Source: Termitomyces sp. T153
Taxonomy: Eukaryota > Basidiomycota > Agaricomycetes > Agaricales > Lyophyllaceae
Direction: 5' to 3'
DNA length: 64,000 nt
Assembly: GCA_018296165.2 (NCBI GenBank)
Contig: JACKQL020000075.1
Location: 62,001-126,000, forward strand
Translations under genes and position numbers: made by a program
Shown: positions 1-11,936 of the stretch, in pieces
How positions within the stretch are numbered: the first letter of the stretch is position 1
Layout: every line of letters begins with the position of its first letter
Notes under the pieces: generated by a model
Database searches by the model: none
The model's input: the letters and a program-made list of their open reading frames with translations, nothing else
What the model was told of the DNA's origin: nothing

Positions 1-1
1 A

Positions 2-175
2 TCCCGTATGACTAAGCTGGAGCACCTTCTTCGCCTGGCTGCCCAACTTAAGTATCCACCCTTGACACCAGTCAAGCCCGTCTTTCCTTTGCACGCTCCG
101 CACCCTGAATACTCCGGTGGTACCAGCCAAGCTAATCTGCTGGAGCCACAAGCCTACCAAGCTCCGATTTTGTAA
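2..175 (+). CDS. 3' end of an unidentified protein-coding gene
   Basis: An open frame enters from the left edge and reads 57 codons to a TAA at 173-175. The visible tail contains LEHLLRLAAQLKYPP and ends QAYQAPIL. Codon use looks coding and there is no stop in frame. The gene's start and most of its exons lie outside the window. I do not recognise the family from this tail. The fragment could be a complete last exon, since no splice acceptor is visible before the edge. Confidence 0.45.
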   Translation, partial: SRMTKLEHLLRLAAQLKYPPLTPVKPVFPLHAPHPEYSGGTSQANLLEPQAYQAPIL

Positions 176-816
176 TGCACGACTTGTCAAACTTCTTGTT
201 GAGGGATTTAAGACGACTTCTTACACGCTTGATGTATTTTCGACATGGATCCATCTGTTTAAGCGTCTTGGCCTGTGGAATGACTGGCCTTAATGCTAAC
301 AATGTCTTTCTCTGCGAGATGATCTCTTTGTTTGTAAGAAATCATAGGCTCATCCGGTGGATGATGAACGCACCACGACGCGCTGGTAAATCTATTATGA
401 AAACACGCCGGCTGGCGTTGATCACCGAAGAAATAGTTGCATGGATCCAGCTAGATCAATAACGATGACCTCGCTTCTCAAAAAAATACATATAAAGGGG
501 GACAAAGCTGATCTCCAACCTTTCGGTACAATGACTAACCTAAAGTAATAGGCGAGTATAGGCGAGTAAACCCCCCATTTCCTGGTTCTATGCCTAGAAC
601 TTCAACTTCTGCCTTCTTTATGTCTATTCCTTGTTTGGAATATAGTTTTCATTACCTTCATTCTGTGCATGGCAAGTGACGGTTACTTCCCTGCATAGCA
701 AGTTACGATTACTTCTCTTCATGGCATCGCAAGTCACAGTCACTTCTTGGACTATAAAGCCGTTAGATCTCAAAGAACAAGCAGATGTGTTAGTCTTCTC
801 TGCTTACGGTCGCACA
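176..816. other. intergenic, nothing recognised
   Basis: This is the spacer between the tail of the left-edge gene and the metalloprotease start. A short direct repeat, ggcgagta, occurs twice near 551-567. Related phrases (gcaagt plus acggttacttc-like) recur around 670-740, just upstream of the next gene. I see no convincing gene. Confidence 0.4.
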
Positions 817-1999
817 ATGTTGGTATCCTTAGCATTGACTCTTGCTCTTGCAACATCTATACTCGCCGAGCCCCTGCGCAGGTATGCGAAATTCTGGGAT
901 AACACCCTGTCATGACTGACAATCCATTTTTTTTAAGGACCTGTGGCTCAGACCCCAACATGGAAGAAGTGGCCGCTATGGAGAAACATTTCATGGAGAA
1001 CAAAGTTGAAAGCTCTTCAAATGAGGGTGAAGCCGCCAAATCGTTCAACATCAAGGTGACATATTTTTCCTCAATTCAATTTCCACATCAATTTAAAGCA
1101 ATCAATACTACAGGTCTATTTCCACGTCATTGCTCAGAACAACACTCAAGCAGGTGGCAATATCCCGTGAGCTCTTCGCTTGTCTCCTCTGGTATGCCTT
1201 CAAGCCTTATGTTCGGAACAGAGATACTCAGATTCGCAACCAAATTCAAGTGCTCAACCGAGGCTACAGCACCGCTGGTGTCACCTGGACATTGGCTGGC
1301 GTCGACCGCACTGTTAACGCTGACTGGTATTTGAATGCTGGTCCTGGGACTCTCCAACAAACTACCATGAAGCGTACCCTCCGTAAAGGTGGTTCCGGAG
1401 ACTTTAATGTCTACACTGTCGGGTATGTAAATCAATGAGCTAACCTTTCTTCCCTGAGAAATTTACAAGATCATGAACAGACGTATTCCGAGTGGCCGTG
1501 ACGACAGCATCCTTGGTTATGCTACCTTCCCCGTTTCTTATAGAAGTAACGCCCTGGATGATGGAGTCATTGTACGTGCCGCTACACTTCCAGGTGGTTC
1601 TGCTGCTCCCTATAACCTTGGCCAGGTGAGTGATTCGTTCTAATCCGCGGAGTCTGATCTGTCATCTATCGAACAGACTTTGACCCATGAAGCTGGGCAT
1701 TGGGTCGGCTTATACCATACCTTCCAAGGTGGATGTGCTAGTCCTGGGGACTCCGTTGCCGACACCCCTCCTGAAGCCAGTGCTGCCTTTGGATGTCCCG
1801 ACAGAAGAGATACTTGCCCCGGCGGAGGCCCCGATCCGATCCGTAAGTCTATCCATCTTTTATATGTGGGAGCGTCTATTCAGGTAGATCACTGATAGAT
1901 AATTTCATGGACTATACCGAAGATGCTTGCATGAATGCTTTCACTCCTGGACAGGCCGCTCGCCTTCGTCAACAACTTACTACCTACCGTGGACTTTGA
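817..1999 (+). CDS. secreted M43 (MEP1-type) metalloprotease
   Basis: A zinc endopeptidase of the pappalysin/MEP1 group (peptidase family M43), predicted to be secreted. The ATG at 817 opens a signal peptide with a hydrophobic core (residues 1-18, [18 protein letters not shown]). The zinc site [11 protein letters not shown] is at about 1688-1720. The downstream Met-turn region FMDYTEDAC is completed by splicing 1842 to 1899, which restores DPIHNFMDY. About six short introns are present, at about 882-937, 1056-1114, 1168-1199, 1421-1478, 1627-1677 and 1843-1898. A Cys-rich stretch, DTCPGGGPD, precedes the Met-turn as is usual in this family. The stop is TGA at 1997-1999. The third intron is short and its exact borders are my least certain choice. 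The likely role is extracellular protein digestion. Confidence 0.9.
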
Positions 2000-3606
2000 T
2001 CTTGATGCTCACTAGGTTACCAAGTGGTAAAGAATGTAAGATCGTATTGCCTTTACGTGTAATTTTATTTTCTCACATCCTCGTAGATGTCATGTAGACA
2101 GCTAAGAACTCTTCTCTCGATTAGATGTAGCCGCATCTAGTTACCGATGACGTCTCCCTCTTCTCCAATTTTGAAAAGAAGTAGTGAAAAGAACAATAAG
2201 ACCCTTGTCAACCTCACGATACCTCCAGATATTATGCAAGGAGCATTGAGAACATGAGACCGGTGAAAGTCGGCACTCTTGCTACACAATATGAAGAACA
2301 AAATCATGCTTCACGCCAGTGGCCCCCACGCACCTCCTTTCGAAATCAATAGGTATTGCTCATGCCGCACCCGTCCAAGTATCCGCTAAATACGTTGCTG
2401 ATCATGATGCATAGCAACAGCGGTGTTATCAGTGTACTTACAAATTGTTCTTTCGTATTCCATCGTATTCCATCGAAGTTCCATAACGAATCCGCTCTTT
2501 TGTTTCTTATTTTGCCTGAAGGAAGTCGGAGTCTAGAAGCACCCACAAAACAATGTTATAATAAAACCTAGCATTCCCTGATCACCCAATTGTCCTTGCC
2601 TTCGATGTCGCACCTCTATTCAATTCGCCTTACGGGCCGGATTTGGGGCGAAGTTCGACGCATCGAGGATAGAGACGCTGGTCTATACTGGACTTTGCGC
2701 AACATGCTGTACTTTGAACGCAGTGGTGGCAAGCTTTCCCCACAGGGGTTTTGATGCTACCCCACTTGCCCTTTCTATTTAGTCTAGTTACTATTGAGGT
2801 GTATCATAACAGTTGTGACCTTAGCCATTAGTTAGTGTAGGTAGATATCAATATGATAACATATATCACTGTCGAGTCTCATCCTTGTATCTCTTCAGTC
2901 GGCAACCAATCTTGTAAAAATATATCGCTGAACATATGTGCATCCTTTAGCATGCGCCACATAAGACTTGTGACCAACCAACGTCCATGTACCTATATTG
3001 TGAGTGTCTCCAGACTGATATCGATTTCTTCCGGAATTGACATCACCTCAATGCTGACGAAGGATAATCTCCCTATTATCACCCAATTTGCCCGAGTTGA
3101 CTGCATGTGTAGATACTTCCATCTGCTCGCTTTTAGAAAACACTAATGATGACCCGTACTATATAACATTGAGATTGAATTGCACTAGTCCTCGTTTTTG
3201 CCTCTCTGTAGCGGACATTGCGTTACCTGAGAGTTTTAGCCGGTGAAAAAAACACTATTGTCCGGCAACTGGAAACTATTCATTTTAACCTTGAATATTG
3301 ATGTTTATAACTTTTCGTTGCGGCAGTGCAATCACAGCGGTCGCCCTGTCGAAACCTTTATCAATGGGGGAGCCTTCAAAGACTTCGCCAATTTGCCAGC
3401 TGAAGGTCACTAACGACAGTTTCCAGCATAGGGTATTAGTTGAAGCTTTGAAGGCTCAAAGCCGACCCCATGATCACCTTGTGAGGTTTCAGTGGAGTGA
3501 CGAGATCACTATAAATCTGCCTGAGCATCGACTTCTCCTTCACAGCTCAAAGAATTTCAAAGAGGCACAAATACAAGTAATGCTATGTAGAATCGACCAA
3601 ACAACA
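2000..3606. other. intergenic, no supported gene
   Basis: This is 1.6 kb between the tail-to-tail metalloprotease and CCHC genes. Open frames are short and lack family resemblance. An open frame of about 150 codons on the + strand at 3298-3756 runs antisense into the last exon of the CCHC gene and is probably chance. Part of the interval must hold the 3' UTRs and terminators of both neighbours. Confidence 0.4.
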
Positions 3607-4785
3607 TTAGGCTGCGGCATCAACACCAGGACAGTCACGGGAGATGTGTCTACCCTCCGGTCAACATCATCGTTAACGTTAGACAAGAGATCGCTCACCC
3701 GTCCTGACCGCAGGTGTAGCAGGCGCGTTTTTGGGGCCGAGTGCAGTCCCTGCTGATATGGCCCTGGAGAAACGACTATTAGTACTAACAACACACCCGA
3801 TTGCAACGAGTACTTACAACACCACCGCAGTTATAGCACTTGGCATTGCCCTGGACACAATCCCTGGACAGGTGGCCGATGCCTCCGCAGGTGTAGCTAC
3901 ACGGAACCCGATTAACCTGGTGTGATATGGATTTCAGAGCGTGAGTGAGACATACCAGGTCTTTTGGGAGTTTCCGCCAAATCCTCCGCCGTAGCTCATG
4001 TTGTTGCCAGTAGAAGCTTCAGTGCAGTTACGTGCGATATGACCGACCTTACCACATCGATAGCATTCAGCGTTGGCAGGAGGGAGGGTGTTATCGGCGT
4101 TGGGGCAGTCGCGAGACTGTTCAAATGATATATCAGCTTGATATTGGGAATAATAAAGATCGACGTACGATGTGACCCTCCTCGCCGCAGCGGTAGCAGG
4201 ACTTGGGCTTCGCTTCCTTCGTGCAGTCGCGAGAGACGTGGCCCTCTCCACCGCCTAAAGATAGAATTTGTCAATGAAGCACGGTAAGAGAAAAGACGGT
4301 TCCTACAGTTATAGCTGCAAAAGAATTCCTCGTCAATAAGTCGCAACTCATATATGCGATGTAAAAATATCTATTACCAAGTAGGAGTGCCGGATTTGGG
4401 GCAGTTAGCAGCTTGGTGGCCGACTGTGTGGAATAAGAGCAATTTATGTTGTTTTCGGGATGATGGTGCGCGTGAAGGTTTACAACGCAGTATATTGAAC
4501 ATCGAATATGATATATTGACGCAACAGCACCATCGACATTCGACATCGTCCACGCACGGTACAAGCAGGAGGTTCAGAGCATATATTGAGGGAGAAAAAA
4601 AGCGGCCCGTCAGCACCGCACCACACACGACAAAGAAAGAAAATTAGGAGGTAGAGTAACTAGTCTTTGTAAGAAAAATGGTCGTAACCATCCTCCCTAC
4701 GCCAACAAGTACAGAAGATAAGAAATTCGAGACACCACGCACAGCCTCCACAGTTGAAACATCCACGAGCGCCGGGTCCAGCCAT
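3607..4785 (-). CDS. GIS2: CCHC zinc-knuckle nucleic-acid-binding protein (CNBP/Gis2/Byr3 family)
   Basis: A small cytoplasmic protein built almost entirely of CCHC zinc knuckles. The family binds single-stranded RNA or DNA and takes part in translational control. The ATG at 4785 begins MAGPGARGCFNCGG. Splicing by frame gives seven knuckles: CFNCGGFGHQAANC, CYNCGGEGHVSRDC, CYRCGEEGHISRDC, CYRCGKVGHIARNC, CYTCGGIGHLSRDC, CYNCGGVGHISRDC and CYTCGQDGHISRDC. A Gly/Asn-rich linker (SYGGGFGG) lies between knuckles 4 and 5. Seven introns interrupt the knuckles, several inside the Cys-X2-Cys-to-His span. The product ends in PGVDAAA with TAA at 3607-3609. Seven knuckles matches yeast Gis2 and human CNBP. 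The assignment to the family is secure; the exact ortholog name is inferred. Confidence 0.92.
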
Positions 4786-5160
4786 GATTTTTTTTGACGA
4801 AGAAAAGGGTCGAAGTCTACGCGTTGGTAAGGAAGCAATCAGTGTCTGGACACGATAGCGACAAGGATTGCGAAAAAGTATGTGCAGAACGCACATTTAA
4901 ACGTCTGGGGAGGAAGAGACAAAACTAACAGAACTTCAAGAAAAAAAATTGGGGGCCTTGTTATGTAAGTCTGATCCAGCCACGTGCACTTCCATTTCCT
5001 TTATGGATCCGCAGAGATTTCAAGACGTCGTTGCTACAGTTTATACTAAGAGCAAAGTAATGACTCAGCATGAACTCGAGCGTCCACGGGACAATATGCT
5101 CTAGAGACGTGTAACTCTCTAAAAAAAGAATATACGATTACCTTTAAAAAATATGTACAG
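4786..5160. other. 5' flank of the CCHC gene and 3' flank of RPN8
   Basis: Short spacer between two minus-strand genes. It must carry the CCHC gene promoter and the RPN8 terminator. I see no further gene in it. Confidence 0.4.
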
Positions 5161-6369
5161 TCATAGCCCCTTCTCTTCACCTCCGCTCTTAGCACTGTGT
5201 TCCTTCTTCTCCTGCTCAGTCTTCTTCTTATCCTTCTCCTTCGCCTCCTCGATCTCCGCACGCCCAATCGTCGACTTGTTATCGACAAGACCATGCAGTG
5301 CAATGACCGCACGGAGCAACGAACTCAAATACACCACAAGCATCTGATCATTCGTGCTCGCTGCGAAGCTCTGCGTCACCGCGGGGTCCGCAAGATCAGG
5401 GAGCAGATTCAGCGCATCCTGTAGATGATACACGATCTGATGGTTAACGGGCATTGTTCCCGCCGCGACATCCACGAGGTACTTTTGCACATCACTTATC
5501 CGTGATTGTAGCCCTCGTAGTGAGGCCAGCTGCTCTTCCACCCGCGTTGCAAGAGTCGTTGTTGTGGAATCCTTGATGTCCCGTAGCAGATGCTCGACAC
5601 CGATCTCCTCGGCTTCTTCGGCCTCAATAGCGGAGGGTACATGGAGGAACGTTTTTCGTGTTTCTGTGCCGTCCTACATAGAGAAAGGAAAAATGAATGC
5701 TTGGACGACGCGTATCACTTAAGCAATTACGCACGTCCTTAATTTCTTCCACGGCGAAGTAAGCGTCGGTGGGGATACCTACAGTATTTGGCCGCACATC
5801 CACGATGACCATCACGGGTCGCGCCACAAACCGCTTGAACAGCTCATTGATCTCCTGGTCTGACGCCCTTAACTTCGGTCCTGTATGATACCATCCAATC
5901 ATGCGTTCCCGAGCTGCAGATTTTATAGACCATCAGTATCTTCGGAAGTGGAGGCACAAAAGATTGGACGACGCACCATTAACCTTCTTAAACATCTCAT
6001 ACATCCCCTCAATGTAGTTATGGTCAAGGAACCACGTCTTGCTATCCTTCTCATCCTCTTCGAACGGGATACCAAATGAGTTGGCGACATTTATAGTTTT
6101 GCCATTGTCCTGCCCTAGCAGCACGCCAATTACGCGTTTGTGAGAGCCACGAGATACAGATCTGGCATGATGGTCTGTTACTGAGAGTAGAACTAGTGGA
6201 TGGACGACTGTAGATGGAGGAGAGGAGATAAGCCCAAGTAGGGTTTCGTTTTGGATGGCAAAACGTACTGACGGTCGTTGCTGCTAGTGCTGTTAACTAG
6301 TTGAGTGTCAGTACAGAGTATGCGCTTATAACAGGATGGACGAGCCTGTTCTGTTGTTGTGGCGACCAT
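5161..6369 (-). CDS. RPN8: 26S proteasome regulatory subunit RPN8 (PSMD7, MPN domain)
   Basis: A non-catalytic lid subunit of the 26S proteasome that pairs with the deubiquitinase Rpn11. The N-terminal MPN domain shows [52 protein letters not shown] and [15 protein letters not shown]. It lacks the HxH-x7-S-x2-D zinc motif of Rpn11, as expected for Rpn8. The C-terminal half ([33 protein letters not shown]) is the lid-assembly helix region, followed by a Lys/Glu-rich tail ([15 protein letters not shown]). Introns are visible near 5680-5735, 5915-5975 and 6210-6270. The ATG at 6369 is inferred: it opens a frame containing [13 protein letters not shown], which resembles the family's usual start, but the leader between is atypical. 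The true start could lie downstream after another small intron. Confidence 0.9.
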
Positions 6370-7396
6370 TTTCAGACGAATGAGGAGGACGAGGAGACCC
6401 CAAAGCACGCGAGGAACGCGTATGCTGTTTATACTTGTTGTCATGTTTCCAGTTTGGACGAAAGCGCGTGCCGCCGCGGTCATCAAGTTGTCTCCATAAT
6501 CATTGAAAACCCTTTGTCTCTGTGTCCGTCATTCAAAGACGGATGGCTGTCAAAGTTGAACTAGCTGGTTCTGCGACGAAATCTCTACAACTAGTACCAG
6601 AAGGAAGCTTTTTGTTCTGTCTCTGTGTACTAGTGCTGGTCTACTAGTGATAGACGTGTTGCGAACGAATTGTCCCACGCGATACTCCATCACTTCTGTC
6701 CACAACCGTCATCTGGCTATATTCACCCGACGAGTCTTGCGGTCAGGACTCAGTACTCAGTACTCAAGCCTGATACATCTCACTAGATCAAAACTCTGTG
6801 ATGCATTACTCAATGTTGCGCCTCCAGAACATATTACTTCAAAAGCAAAAATTACGCCCTCCAAGACGGCATCCGAGTCATCAATTTTCAGAAGCAAAAG
6901 ATCCCTTCCGTCCATGCTAGCTCAGCGCTCAGCTTCTGTCTCTTACATTTCAGTTGTAACAGCTACGTCCTCCGTAACCTCGCTGTCGGCGTCCTCACGT
7001 ATTGAACTTGTTCTTGATACGTGGGAGGCGTTCTTCTAAGTGCTACTATCGAATCCAAGACATGAGAGTAACCTGAGGTTATGAGAGAACTAATACAAGC
7101 GGGTTGCTTGCAACCATGAGTCGAGCCAGGTATGAGTTCGGATATGAAGAAAGATCGGCTGGAACTGAATAAAAAGGATGCGCTTCGAAGAAATTGGTAT
7201 ATATCGGCCTTTGACGGGTGTCGAGGTGCAATGGACAGATATGCGCCACCCAAGAAGTGTTATTATTTTCGTTGAGCAGCTTGAGATGTGTGTAACGTCG
7301 ATTTGTCATTCTGTATCATACATGGCGAATTCTACAATTACAATTCCTTGATTCACGGTCGTCCTTTCGAGGGCTAGGCCCTTAGTACCTTTGAAA
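6370..7396. other. intergenic or gene-poor, unassigned
   Basis: This holds the upstream region of RPN8 and about 0.7 kb more. Several mid-length frames exist on both strands. The minus strand at about 6870-7040 reads coding-like stretches (DSDAVLEGVIFAFEVI) broken by a stop, which may be gene debris. I cannot assign a family. Confidence 0.3.
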
Positions 7397-9493
7397 TCAA
7401 AGATAACTAGATACAAGGCGTGTCCGATAACTGAAATCTTCGGACCTGCTTCTGAGGTCATATCCAGCGGAATTAAACGCACATTCCGTCATCAGCACCG
7501 GTGTTTCATCACTAAGATCGGCTATACGACAAATAATGTTGTCAACGCTGAAGGGCTTGAGAGGGAAAGAATGGGGTGTGCCACGTTCCCAAACCAAGAT
7601 TTCCAGAATAGAAAGAACGAGAAGAACTTGAGACCCCCCGGACATTGGCGGGTGATTGGAGTTTGTGATATGAGGACAGATCGTCTCCAGGTATTGGTCA
7701 ACGACAGATTGTACGAACGATGAGCTGGCTTTGTGATATTCGAGCATCATAATGAGCATCAATAGCCCCACCAATGTTAACCTGATCTTCAGCCACGACA
7801 TCCAATATTATTGCTAGCAAATTGAACGGACCTTCCCTTTCTGTAGTCAGTTGACAACGATTGGCAAGAAAAATCCGTTGTTCCAGTGGACCTAACAAAG
7901 TGATATATCCAGTTGAGATCCACGGTCTCGAGTAAGAAAAGTAGGGACTGCGGCCTCTCAATAATTGGGCTCGAAAAATCTTTCTTCGGGTCGACTGAGG
8001 CATGTTATTTAAGAAGAGAAATTCTGCAAGTCGACTTCTGTGAAAATTTTTTTGAGTTTGTGTAGCACTGTTGGATTACTATGCATACTAGGAAGTGACG
8101 GATAGGCTTCCTGAAAGCTGAGATGTCCCAAGATATGGTACGACATAGGTTGACTGTAAATTTCTCGATGGATTCGAGCGCAACATTCTCACGTAGGGAA
8201 AATCTACAATTCTAGAGGTTAATGAATCATACCACGAGAAGAGAGGGTATTGTTTAGGAAGGAGATGTCCCATTTCTTCTATCCAGGGCTCTAAAACACA
8301 GATCTTGGATTCCACAGCACCCCAGCAGAGCATCAATGCAAAGTGTAGCTCGTAGATGCCAAGTTTTTGGTCCCGAATAACGAGAGAGAGCGGAAGATTT
8401 CAGTAAAGTAACAATGCGGGTTTCGAGTTTCTCAACTGAGCCTCCGCTTCTCGAGAATACTCTCCACGCAACCTGGCCATCCATAACGCTCGTCAGTCCA
8501 GGTATCAACGCTGCAAACTCCTGAAGTTCTCTATCATCAGTAGTTCTGTCGTGTATCCAAGAGACTGCCTGGATACATCGGTGTCAACTGAAGGTGATTC
8601 CAATCCATCGCAGACTCCTGATAGGCTCTCGTTCTCATCATTAACTCGGAAAATCATGCGCATAGCTCTGCGTCGCAAATACCAAAGTAGAGTCGAAAAC
8701 GGGGTCCCGTAGGGAACGCAACGGTTAATGAGAGGCGCAACAGTGGCAAAAACATAAAATGCCAAGCAACAAATGACTGTAAAGACCAGAAATTCCACAG
8801 TAGTCTTGTCCATGGTCCACAAGAAAGTACACAGGCCATCAAAGAAGAATAGAGAGATGGAGGAGTGTAGGGATATAGATATAGTCGCTGATGCTGTTCA
8901 GTTTCCACTGACCAGTCCCATAGAACATGATTCCTCGAATGGTTGCGCGCCGCTGAGGCTGATTAGATTTCTCACTTTCCTGCAGATAGTTCCTGATCCA
9001 CTGCTGTACCAGCGTGACGGATAGAGCAGTCGCAGGACTGCATTGCGAAAGGCTAAGAAACCATAATACATTGACTGCGATCGCCGAAGCCGACGGATTA
9101 AAAACCTGAGTCATCGCAGCAGGAGGGAAATGGTATGGCTGACTTACTGAGAAATGCTTCCACTATCTGGATAGCCAAAATCTGTTTGAGTAAGTCCCTT
9201 GTCTCATCGCTGGAATCTGGCTAGAGGAGCGTATAACTGTCAACGAGGAAAGCTGTGACGATGGCAGAAAAAAGACCGGTCTGGATAGTTATGAAATATT
9301 ATCTCAAACTGATAAGTCAATGTCAAAGACTCACGAAGATCAGTGTACTGTCCATATTGGTTTTCCAAGTCTCTGTGGCATTTTTATCGTGTTGCTCCGA
9401 TTCTTTGACATAGAGAGACCAAAATTTCTCTCCTCGTAGACCTGTCCTTTGTATGATCCGTTCCGCATGATCTTGAGCAGGTACAAAACGCAT
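7397..9493 (-). pseudogene. DUF6535-domain membrane protein, probably a decayed copy
   Basis: DUF6535 (Pfam PF20153) proteins form a large Agaricomycete-specific family of predicted membrane proteins with unknown function. From ATG 9493 the frame reads EKFWSLYVKESEQHDKNATE, then TWKTNMD. After an intron comes TGLFSAIVTAFLVDSY, then NVLWFLSLS, TLVQQWIRNYLQ and hydrophobic segments (FLVFTVICCLAFYVFATVAPL), all typical of the domain. Two lesions are visible. An in-frame TAG lies at 9221-9223, where the family has Gln or Lys before PDSS. Near 8540-8590 the downstream block (AVSWIHDR...ELQEFAALIPGL) resumes in a different frame with no plausible intron. Weaker coding-like sequence continues to about 7397 (WISTGYITLLGPLEQRIFLA), so the 3' limit is uncertain. 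Sequencing error could mimic one lesion but less easily both. Confidence 0.58.
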
Positions 9494-9812
9494 GTCAGGT
9501 TAGGAGCACTTAGGTGAAACTGGTAGTCGACCAACCCATTCAAAACATCGAAAAATTAAGGGTTTGTCCTTGGCTCGATGTAAACTTGGAAGCCTCGTGA
9601 AGACAACCTGTGTGGATATGTGTGGACAGGAACCCCAAGCGCCAAAGCTAATCTGATGCTGTGCATAATTCGACTGAGGGGTATTGTTCTACATTCGGTA
9701 GTTCAACTACATTGTTACAATTGTCCTGCATTCGGGTATTGTCCCCGGCTAACTTCTTTTCCGGTGTTTCCGAGCCAGACTTGATCCCAGCCCAAACTTG
9801 ACTCCAGCCCAA
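9494..9812. other. intergenic between divergent DUF6535 and MDR genes
   Basis: A short spacer carrying the upstream regions of the minus-strand DUF6535 copy and the plus-strand oxidoreductase. A small imperfect direct repeat lies just before the MDR start (gatcccagcccaaac and gactccagcccaaat). No clear TATA box is seen. Confidence 0.35.
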
Positions 9813-11284
9813 ATGACCACCACCAACTTGCCAAAGTTTACCAAGTCATTGACAATCAAGAGGGCTTCTGCTCAAAACGATCCTGTCTATCACGATGCAG
9901 TAATTGAGCAAAAATCTATCCCTGAGCTAAAGAAGGGCGAAATTCTTGTTCGGATTGGAGCGGCGGCATTCAACCACAGGGATGTGAGTACAACCTCGTG
10001 TTAGATGGTCATTTTGGAAAGCGAACATCAACAAGGTTTGGATACGAAAAGGGCAATACCCTCGTATCGCATTCGGTAGTGTCTTCGGTGCAGATGGAGC
10101 GGGTATGTGATACTCAATCTGTGAGGATTGATATCATATTGATTGCACTATTAGGCACCGTAGTCGCTGCTCATGAGCCCAATGATCCCCTACTGAACCA
10201 ACGTGTATTCCTCACGCCAAGTCGCGGGTGGGAGAAACACCCGGAAGCGCCAGAATCTGAGTAATTCTTTGTAAATACTCAACTCCCGCCAAGCTCTGAA
10301 GTAATCTCAAACAGTTTCGGGATTCTTGGAGGCGTATCTTATCCACCTCTCGGGACCTTCACTGAGTATGCTGTCGTTGAGAGAGATCAAGTAATTCTCA
10401 CTCCGGGACACCTCACTGACGTCCAGATGGCGGCATGGCCACTCGGCGCTGTCACAGCATGGAGGTAAATCACATTTCCGCAGGGTGGTATGAGTCTTCT
10501 TGTACTTACTCAGAACACAGAGCTACTGTTGTTAACGGGCTCGTGAGTTCTGGTCAGAATGTGCTGATTACTGGCATAGGAGGAGGCGTTGCTCTCATCG
10601 CATTGCAAATATGTATCGCAAAGGGTGCCTCAGTATACGTTACTAGTGGTAGCGATAACAAGATACAGAAGGCGATTGCTCTAGGTGCAAAGGGAGGCGT
10701 AAATTACAAAGATAGTGGGTTCTTGCTTGATTCTACCTCCTGCATTTTTGAATGCGTACACATATGCAGAAGAATGGCCTGCTCAGCTGGGTGCTCTATT
10801 GGGTAAAGGTAAAGAGTTGGATGTTGTTATCGATTCTGGAGGAGGCGAGATCATGATGCAAACGAGCAAGATACTCAAGCACGGAGGTCGCGTGGTGTGC
10901 TACGGAATGTACGATGATAATCATTTCCTGTACGCAGCAACTCCTGAATTCATTGTTTTCAGGACCGCTAGCCCCAAAATTACCTTTACAATGCGCGAAG
11001 TCTTGAAGAATTTACGTCTCATCGGCACGTACAAGCCCCAACGCCTTTGTCTTCCATTTCTCATTTCTATCAACTCAGGTTCCACGATGGGTTCGCACCA
11101 AGACCTGATTGACGCCACCGACTTCTTGGCTGAGCACCACATTATTCCTGTCATTTCACACATTTTTGAAGGTCTTGAGTCTGCCGAACAAGGTTTTGAG
11201 ACGATGAAAAAGGGTGAACAATTCGGAAAAATTGTTGTTAAGATAGCTCCGGATATTGATACACCGGTGAAAACCAAATTATGA
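9813..11284 (+). CDS. zinc-independent MDR oxidoreductase (quinone-oxidoreductase-like)
   Basis: A medium-chain dehydrogenase/reductase expected to use NAD(P)H; its substrate is not known. ATG 9813 opens MTTTNLPKFTKSLTIKRASA, followed by the GroES-like part (KGEILVRIGAAAFNHRD, then FGADGAG after an intron). The Rossmann region GIGGGVALIALQ...KGASVYVTSGSDNKI is at about 10575-10660, and DVVIDSGGG at about 10820. The position that holds a zinc-binding GHE motif in classical alcohol dehydrogenases reads GADGAG here, so catalytic zinc is probably absent, as in the quinone-reductase branch. Six or so introns, including ones near 9985-10050, 10102-10155 and 10467-10521. The end is KTKL with TGA at 11282-11284. 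The gene converges on the GT2 gene. Confidence 0.82.
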
Positions 11285-11936
11285 ACTCATCTGAATACAA
11301 TCATACTTACGGTACTTTTACGGTACAGATAAGAGCTGATCCTGAGTGTTGAGCCTGAACTAGTTCCGATGCGGTGCATGCAATTAATTGACAAAAAGGT
11401 AGATATATATCTCGTCATATCATACATTCATAACTAGATATGCCAGACCCAAACACAGAACGAGGTAATAATCAAATTATGAGAAAGTTGATGAAGGAAA
11501 CGTGGAGAAACGAACTTGGGTCGTCCGGAAAAGGTTTCGACGTGTATTGATGCATTTACAATTTGTAAGGAAAAATAAAAGGAGATGTACTATATGGTCC
11601 AAAAGTCCCCAAATGCAAAATGAAAGATCTATCAAAAGGACCCTGTTTGGAGAACAAGAGTGAGATATGAATTCGCAAGACTGAGGAAGCGAACGTGGAA
11701 TGTTATACGATTACGATTGATCAGTCCGGGTGTCAAGAATATCGGCATGATGTGAATAAGGAATAACAAAGCACTGCAATCAAAGAGGAGTTAGGAGTGC
11801 GTCAGGCACCCCTTGGAACGGGATGTACGGGAAGATACGGGCGCGGCGGAAATGAACGGTAGTACAACACCGTAAGTGCCATAAGCCGCAGAACGAGAAA
11901 GCCGATGGTTGAGCGAACGCGTTGCATCCATTCCAT
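11285..11936. other. convergent 3' intergenic region
   Basis: This lies between two genes that end toward each other, the MDR oxidoreductase and GT2. It is AT-rich with poly(A)-like runs on both strands. It probably holds only 3' UTRs and termination signals. Confidence 0.4.

Noticed and set aside
3298..3756. A 150-codon plus-strand gene
   Set aside because: It overlaps the last exon of the well-supported CCHC gene antisense, shows no family resemblance, and has unremarkable composition.
7397..9493. An intact DUF6535 gene with introns hiding the stop
   Set aside because: The TAG sits inside a block whose residues on both sides match the family without a gap, so an intron there would remove conserved sequence.
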